DNA of 64,000 bases from Balanoglossus misakiensis (lineage: Eukaryota > Hemichordata). Position numbers and translations under genes: made by a program. Below the pieces are notes generated by a model. That model was not told the DNA's origin, did not search any database, and was given only the letters and a program-made list of their open reading frames with translations. The DNA lies in contig CM082576.2 of the NCBI GenBank assembly GCA_040954595.2, positions 16,244,001 to 16,308,000 of the forward strand, written 5' to 3'. Shown piece by piece: positions 57,330-64,000 of the stretch (positions are counted from its first letter, which is position 1; each line of letters opens with the position of its first letter).

Positions 57330-58510
57330 GAATTTTTCCTTTTTCTTAACTTTTGCATTAAACAGTCTTCCTTTTTGTCGTCGTAAACGTCCATTTTTAA
57401 TTTTTTTTCTCCAAATTCTTTAATTCCATGATCATTTATTTTTGTTGAACATAACTTCATAAACCGTTCTCTCCTGTATAGGTCTAAGCTATAGTCGCTC
57501 GATGGACAACATACAAATTACCAGGTCGGGCTCGGAGTGAGTAGTGTCCAGCTTACGTTGAGTCCATTGTCGCAGAAATTCAAGCAGTCTTCATTACATT
57601 GTTTTTAAACTTTCCTATTAGGCCTAAATAATCTATTTATTTTTTGTCGTCATATACATCAACTTCTTTCTTTCTTTAAATTCATGATTTCTATAACTAC
57701 CTCAATTCCACGATCATTCAAGTTTTTTTTTGCAGAACATAGCAAAACAAAACCGTTCGCTCTCGTGCTGTTTGCGTGTGTTAGTACTAGGCTAAAGCTT
57801 CGTTTGGGTAAATTGTCGCAGAAACTCCAGCGGCTTTCAATTTTTGGTTTTTAAGTCCAATTTGGTGTATGATGTTAATATACCATTGGGACCTTATAGG
57901 GTCGGTTACATCTGTATGTCATAAACGTCATTTTTTTTTAATTCATCTTTCAAGTGTTTTGCATAACATGCCAAGACAAACCCGTTCCCTCCAATATAAG
58001 ATAGGGACGGTAATTAATTGCAATAGGGGCCTAATAAACAGAGGATGGTCTAAAAGATATCGTTGGTGGTGCTATCCCGGACAGCCAGGGTCACGATGGG
58101 GTCACGTACGTCTATGATACCGCAAACAAGTCAACTCCACGCTAAATTCAACCTGTCCGCCGGACTGGTAACTTTTTTACTATCAGTCTGATGGAAAAAC
58201 AACCAGTCTCGGACTGTCGGACAGGCGTTATTTCGAATAGTGTGTCTTGCATAACATACCAATATAGGCCTTAGATAGGGACGGTCGATCGGCCACACAA
58301 ATTATCCGGTCATTATTTCTCCACTTTAATATGGTCACTTTTGTAGGATATAACAAGACAAAACCGCTCTCTCCCATATAAATTATAAGATAGGGTCGGT
58401 CAATCAGCTGGCCACGCCTACAAATTATCGTGCCGCGTGCTCTGTGTGTACGCCTATGTGTTAGTGAAGCTTCCGTTTGCTTAATAATCGTAGAAATTCA
58501 AGCAGTGTTT

Positions 58511-58630
58511 GCCTACGGCCATACCACGTCGAATACACCGGTTCTCGTCCGATCACCGAAGTTAAGCTGCGTTGGGCGTGGTTAGTACTTGGATGGGTGA
58601 CCGCCTGGGAATACCACGTGCCGTAGGCTT
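58511..58630 (+). rRNA. 5S ribosomal RNA
   Basis: Identical to the 57,210 copy as read, with the same upstream TTAATAA and downstream T-run terminator. Confidence 0.97.
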
Positions 58631-59811
58631 GAATTTTTCCTTTTTCTTAACTTTTGCATTAAACAGTCTTCCTTTTTGTCGTCGTAAACGTCCATTTTTA
58701 ATTTTTTTTCTCCAAATTCTTTAATTCCATGATCATTTATTTTTGTTGAACATAACTTCATAAACCGTTCTCTCCTGTATAGGTCTAAGCTATAGTCGCT
58801 CGATGGACAACATACAAATTACCAGGTCGGGCTCGGAGTGAGTAGTGTCCAGCTTACGTTGAGTCCATTGTCGCAGAAATTCAAGCAGTCTTCATTACAT
58901 TGTTTTTAAACTTTCCTATTAGGCCTAAATAGTCTATTTATTTTTTGTCGTCATAAACATCAACTTCTTTCTTTCTTTAAATTCATGGTTTCTATAACTA
59001 CCTCAATTCCACGATCATTCAATTTTTTTTTTTGCAGAACATAGCAAAACAAAACCGTTCGCTCTCGTGCTGTTTGCGTGTGTTAGAACTAGGCTAAAGC
59101 TTCGTTTGGGTAAATTGTCGCAGAAACTCCAGCGGCTTTCAATTTTTGGTTTTTAAGTCCAATTTGGTGTATGATGTTAATATACCATTGGGACCTTATG
59201 GGGTCGGTTACATCTGTATGTCATAAACGTCATTTTTTTTAATTCATCTTTCAAGTGTTTTGCATAACATGCCAAGACAAACCCGTTCCCTCCAATATAA
59301 GATAGGGACGGTAATTAATTGCAATAGGGGTCTAATAAACAGAGGATGGTCTAAAAGATATCGTTGGTGGTGCTATCCCGGACAGCCAGGGTCACGATTG
59401 GGTCACGTACGTCTATGATACCGCAAACAAGTCAACTCCACGCTAAATTCAACCTGTCCGCCGGACTGGTAACTTTTTTACTATCAGTCTGATGGAAAAA
59501 CAACCAGTCTCGGACTGTCGGACAGGCGTTATTTCGAATAGTGTGTCTTGCATAACATACCAATATAGGCCTTAGATAGGGACGGTCGATCGGCCACACA
59601 AATTATCCGGTCATTATTTCTCCACTTTAATATGGTCACTTTTGTAGGATATAACAAGACAAAACCGCTCTCTCCCATATAAATTATAAGATAGGGTCGG
59701 TCAATCAGCTGGCCACGCACACAAATTATCGTGCCGCGTGCTCTGTGTGTACGCCTATGTGTTAGTGAAGCTTCCGTTTGCTTAATAATCGTAGAAATTC
59801 AAGTAGTGTTT

Positions 59812-59931
59812 GCCTACGGCCATACCACGTCGAATACACCGGTTCTCGTCCGATCACCGAAGTTAAGCTGCGTTGGGCGTGGTTAGTACTTGGATGGGTG
59901 ACCGCCTGGGAATACCACGTGCCGTAGGCTT
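59812..59931 (+). rRNA. 5S ribosomal RNA
   Basis: Coding sequence identical to 57,210. The flank just upstream has one change (AAGTAGTG for AAGCAGTG). Confidence 0.97.
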
Positions 59932-61114
59932 GAATTTTTCCTTTTTCTTAACTTTTGCATTAAACAGTCTTCCTTTTTGTCGTCGTAAACGTCCATTTTT
60001 AATTTTTTTTCTCCAAATTCTTTAATTCCATGATCATTTATTTTTGTTGAACATAACTTCATAAACCGTTCTCTCCTGTATAGGTCTAAGCTATAGTCGC
60101 TCGATGGACAACATACAAATTACCAGGTCGGGCTCGGAGTGAGTAGTGTCCAGCTTACGTTGAGTCCATTGTCGCAGAAATTCAAGCAGTCTTCATTACA
60201 TTGTTTTTAAACTTTCCTATTAGGCCTAAATAGTCTATTTATTTTTTGTCGTCATATACATCAACTTCTTTCTTTCTTTAAATTCATGATTTCTATAACT
60301 ACCTCAATTCCACGATCATTCAAGTTTTTTTTTGCAGAACATAGCAAAACAAAACCGTTCGCTCTCGTGCTGTTTGCGTGTGTTAGTACTAGGCTAAAGC
60401 TTCGTTTGGGTAAATTGTCGCAGAAACTCCAGCGGCTTTCAATTTTTGGTTTTTAAGTCCAATTTGGTGTATGATGTTAATATACCATTGAGACCTTATG
60501 GGGTCGGTTACATCTGTATGTCATAAACGTCATTTTTTTTTTTAATTCATCTTTCAAGTGTTTTGCATAACATGCCAAGACAAACCCGTTCCCTCCAATA
60601 TAAGATACGGACGGTAATTAATTGCAATAGGGGCCTAATAAACAGAGGATGGTCTAAAAGATATCGTTGGTGGTGCTATCCCGGACAGCCAGGGTCACGA
60701 TGGGGTCACGTACGTCTATGATACCGCAAACAAGTCAACTCCACGCTAAATTCAACCTGTCCGCCGGACTGGTAACTTTTTTACTATCAGTCTGATGGAA
60801 AAACAACCAGTCTCGGACTGTCGGACAGGCGTTATTTCGAATAGTGTGTCTTGCATAACATACCAATATAGGCCTTAGATAGGGACGGTCGATCGGCCAC
60901 ACAAATTATCCGGTCATTATTTCTCCACTTTAATATGGTCACTTTTGTAGGATATAACAAGACAAAACCGCTCTCTCCCATATAAATTATAAGATAGGGT
61001 CGGTCAATCAGCTGGCCACGCCTACAAATTATCGTGCCGCGTGCTCTGTGTGTACGCCTATGTGTTAGTGAAGCTTCCGTTTGCTTAATAATCGTAGAAA
61101 TTCAAGCAGTGTTT

Positions 61115-61234
61115 GCCTACGGCCATACCACGTCAAATACACCGGTTCTCGTCCGATCACCGAAGTTAAGCTGCGTTGGGCGTGGTTAGTACTTGGATGG
61201 GTGACCGCCTGGGAATACCACGTGCCGTAGGCTT
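61115..61234 (+). rRNA. 5S ribosomal RNA
   Basis: One substitution (GTCAAATAC for GTCGAATAC), otherwise as 57,210. Boxes A and C are intact. Followed by the short 1,077-bp unit. Confidence 0.96.
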
Positions 61235-62191
61235 GAATTTTTCCTTTTTCTTAACTTTTGCATTAAACAGTCTTCCTTTTTGTCGTCGTAAACGTCCATT
61301 TTTAATTTTTTTTCTCCAAATTCTTTAATTCCATGATCATTTATTTTTGTTGAACATAACTTCATAAACCGTTCTCTCCTGTATAGGTCTAAGCTATAGT
61401 CGCTCGATGGACAACATACAAATTACCAGGTCGGGCTCGGAGTGAGTAGTGTCCAGCTTACGTTGAGTCCATTGTCGCAGAAATTCAAGCAGTCTTCATT
61501 ACATTGTTTTTAAACTTTCCTATTAGGCCTAAATAGTCTATTTATTTTTTGTCGTCATATACATCAACTTCTTTCTTTCTTTAAATTCATGATTTCTATA
61601 ACTACCTCAATTCCACGATCATTCAATTTTTTTTTTTTTTTGCAGAACATAGCAAGACAAACCCGTTCCCTCCAATATAAGATAGGGACGGTAATTAATT
61701 GCAATAGGGGCCTAATAAACAGAGGATGGTCTAAAAGATATCGTTGGTGGTGCTATCCCGGACAGCCAGGGTCACGATGGGGTCACGTACGTCTATGATA
61801 CCGCAAACAAGTCAACTCCACGCTAAATTCAACCTGTCCGCCGGACTGGTAACTTTTTTACTATCAGTCTGATGGAAAAACAACCAGTCTCGGACTGTCG
61901 GACAGGCGTTATTTCGAATAGTGTGTCTTGCATAACATACCAATATAGGCCTTAGATAGGGACGGTCGATCGGCCACACAAATTATCCGGTCATTATTTC
62001 TCCACTTTAATATGGTCACTTTTGTAGGATATAACAAGACAAAACCGCTCTCTCCCATATAAATTATAAGATAGGGTCGGTCAATCAGCTGGCCACGCAC
62101 ACAAATTATCGTGCCGCGTGCTCTGTGTGTACTCCTATGTGTTAGTGAAGCTTCCGTTTGCTTAATAATCGTAGAAATTCAAGCAGTGTTT

Positions 62192-62311
62192 GCCTACGGC
62201 CATACCACGTCGAATACACCGGTTCTCGTCCGATCACCGAAGTTAAGCTGCGTTGGGCGTGGTTAGTACTTGGATGGGTGACCGCCTGGGAATACCACGT
62301 GCCGTAGGCTT
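62192..62311 (+). rRNA. 5S ribosomal RNA
   Basis: Identical to 57,210 as read. It ends the shortened unit whose spacer lost 225 bp. Confidence 0.97.
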
Positions 62312-63493
62312 GAATTTTTCCTTTTTCTTAACTTTTGCATTAAACAGTCTTCCTTTTTGTCGTCGTAAACGTCCATTTTTAATTTTTTTTTCTCCAAATT
62401 CTTTAATTCCATGATCATTTATTTTTGTTGAACATAACTTCATAAACCGTTCTCTCCTGTATAGGTCTAAGCTATAGTCGCTCGATGGACAACATACAAA
62501 TTACCAGGTCGGGCTCGGAGTGAGTAGTGTCCAGCTTACGTTGAGTCCATTGTCGCAGAAATTCAAGCAGTCTTCATTACATTGTTTTTAAACTTTCCTA
62601 TTAGGCCTAAATAGTCTATTTATTTTTTGTCGTCATATACATCAACTTCTTTCTTTCTTTAAATTCATGATTTCTATAACTACCTCAATTCCACGATCAT
62701 TCATTTTTTTTTTTTGCAGAACATAGCAAAACAAAACCGTTCGCTCTCGTGCTGTTTGCGTGTGTTAGAACTAGGCTAAAGCTTCGTTTGGGTAAATTGT
62801 CGCAGAAACTCCAGCGGCTTTCAATTTTTGGTTTTTAAGTCCAATTTGGTGTATGATGTTAATATACCATTGGGACCTTATGGGGTCGGTTACATCTGTA
62901 TGTCATAAACGTCATTTTTTTTAATTCATCTTTCAAGTGTTTTGCATAACATGCCAAGACAAACCCGTTCCCTCCAATATAAGATAGGGACGGTAATTAA
63001 TTGCAATAGGGGCCTAATAAACAGAGGATGGTCTAAAAGATATCGTTGGTGGTGCTATCCCGGACAGCCAGGGTCACGATGGGGTCACGTACGTCTATGA
63101 TACCGCAAACAAGTCAACTCCACGCTAAATTCAACCTGTCCGCCGGACTGGTAACTTTTTTACTATCAGTCTGATGGAAAAACAACCAGTCTCGGACTGT
63201 CGGACAGGCGTTATTTCGAATAGTGTGTCTTGCATAACATACCAATATAGGCCTTAGATAGGGACGGTCGATCGGCCACACAAATTATCCGGTCATTATT
63301 TCTCCACTTTAATATGGTCACTTTTGTAGGATATAACAAGACAAAACCGCTCTCTCCCATATAAATTATAAGATAGGGTCGGTCAATCAGCTGGCCACGC
63401 ACACAAATTATCGTGCCGCGTGCTCTGTGTGTACGCCTATGTGTTAGTGAAGCTTCCGTTTGCTTAATAATCGTAGAAATTCAAGCAGTGTTT

Positions 63494-63613
63494 GCCTACG
63501 GCCATACCACGTCGAATACACCGGTTCTCGTTCGATCGCCGAAGTTAAGCTGCGTTGGGCGTGGTTAGTACTTGGATGGGTGACCGCCTGGGAATACCAC
63601 GTGCCGTAGGCTT
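63494..63613 (+). rRNA. 5S ribosomal RNA, two-base variant
   Basis: CGTTCGATCGCCG replaces CGTCCGATCACCG. The A-to-G change still allows a G-U pair in helix III, so it may remain functional. Confidence 0.95.
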
Positions 63614-64000
63614 GAATTTTTCCTTTTTCTTAACTTTTGCATTAAACAGTCTTCCTTTTTGTCGTCGTAAACGTCCATTTTTAATTTTTTTTTCTCCAAA
63701 TTCTTTAATTCCATGATCATTTATTTTTGTTGAACATAACTTCATAAACCGTTCTCTCCTGTATAGGTCTAAGCTATAGTCGCTCGATGGACAACATACA
63801 AATTACCAGGTCGGGCTCGGAGTGAGTAGTGTCCAGCTTACGTTGAGTCCATTGTCGCAGAAATTCAAGCAGTCTTCATTACATTGTTTTTAAACTTTCC
63901 TATTAGGCCTAAATAGTCTATTTATTTTTTGTCGTCATAAACATCAACTTCTTTCTTTCTTTAAATTCATGGTTTCTATAACTACCTCAATTCCACGATC

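Larger units (their letters stand above)
55665..64000 (+). repeat. Tandem 5S rDNA array (open at right edge)
   Basis: Seven 5S genes at spacings 1,304, 1,301, 1,301, 1,303, 1,077 and 1,302 bp. The left boundary is near 55,665, where spacer sequence (TTAGATAGGGACGGTCGATC) starts. Spacers are near-identical, with two alternating minor variants, for example ATAAACATCAAC versus ATATACATCAAC and GTTAGAACTAGG versus GTTAGTACTAGG. Each spacer contains diverged sub-repeats and a family-D remnant. Confidence 0.95.

Noticed and set aside
62243-62443. Minus ORF of 66 codons (also 63,545)
   Set aside because: Antisense to the 5S gene and its T-run flank; appears in each unit by repetition only.
1-64000. 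CRISPR array or prokaryotic operon interpretation of the repeats
   Set aside because: Repeat units are kilobases long or microsatellites, with no short repeat-spacer pattern. Genes are spliced and eukaryotic.

Overview
The window is animal nuclear DNA: intron-split genes with GT-AG and GC-AG splice sites, a Kazal-containing membrane transporter, gypsy and non-LTR retroelement relics, pogo-like inverted-repeat elements, microsatellites, and a tandem 5S rRNA array. No bacterial or archaeal signal is present. The 5S sequence (with ACACCGGTTCTCGTCC and ATGGGTGACCGCC) and the general texture suggest a marine invertebrate. I think an ambulacrarian (hemichordate- or echinoderm-like) or a spiralian is likely, but the species cannot be named from the sequence alone.

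Layout. 1-1,061: the 3' part of a fibrinogen-related-domain (FReD) gene on the minus strand. Two exons are visible, one with a 2-nt frameshift, and the gene runs off the left edge. 2,152-28,368: a large direct tandem duplication. Copy 1 (2,152-8,874) is 6.7 kb. Copy 2 (8,924-28,368) carries the same material but has grown to 19.4 kb through tandem units of 3.1-4.0 kb, which themselves contain 880-bp sub-repeats. The amplified DNA holds a recurrent module with a near-invariant 46-bp core (15 copies) and two CpG-rich promoter-like islands (5 copies each), but no convincing long protein. The right end of each copy carries the last exon of the transporter gene, so copy 1 holds an orphan exon.

27,978-33,767 (minus): a complete SLCO/OATP organic-anion-transporter-like gene. 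I reconstructed it as 8 coding exons (677 codons plus stop), with reading frame kept at all seven junctions. Two introns use GC donors. An AATAAA lies about 330 nt past the stop.

33.8-55.6 kb: gene-poor sequence with one plausible first coding exon behind a CRE (36,218-36,357), a pair of exon-like paralogues (46.2 and 47.6 kb), a gypsy pol relic, a non-LTR RT relic, at least six inverted-repeat or MITE-like elements, an unclassified repeat family at 50.2-51.6 kb, local tandem duplications and microsatellites.

55,665-64,000: a tandem 5S rRNA array with seven gene copies on the plus strand at about 1,302-bp spacing (one unit is 1,077 bp). It runs off the right edge. The edge copy is divergent and probably a pseudogene, and the spacer is itself built from diverged sub-repeats plus a remnant of a dispersed repeat found elsewhere in the window.
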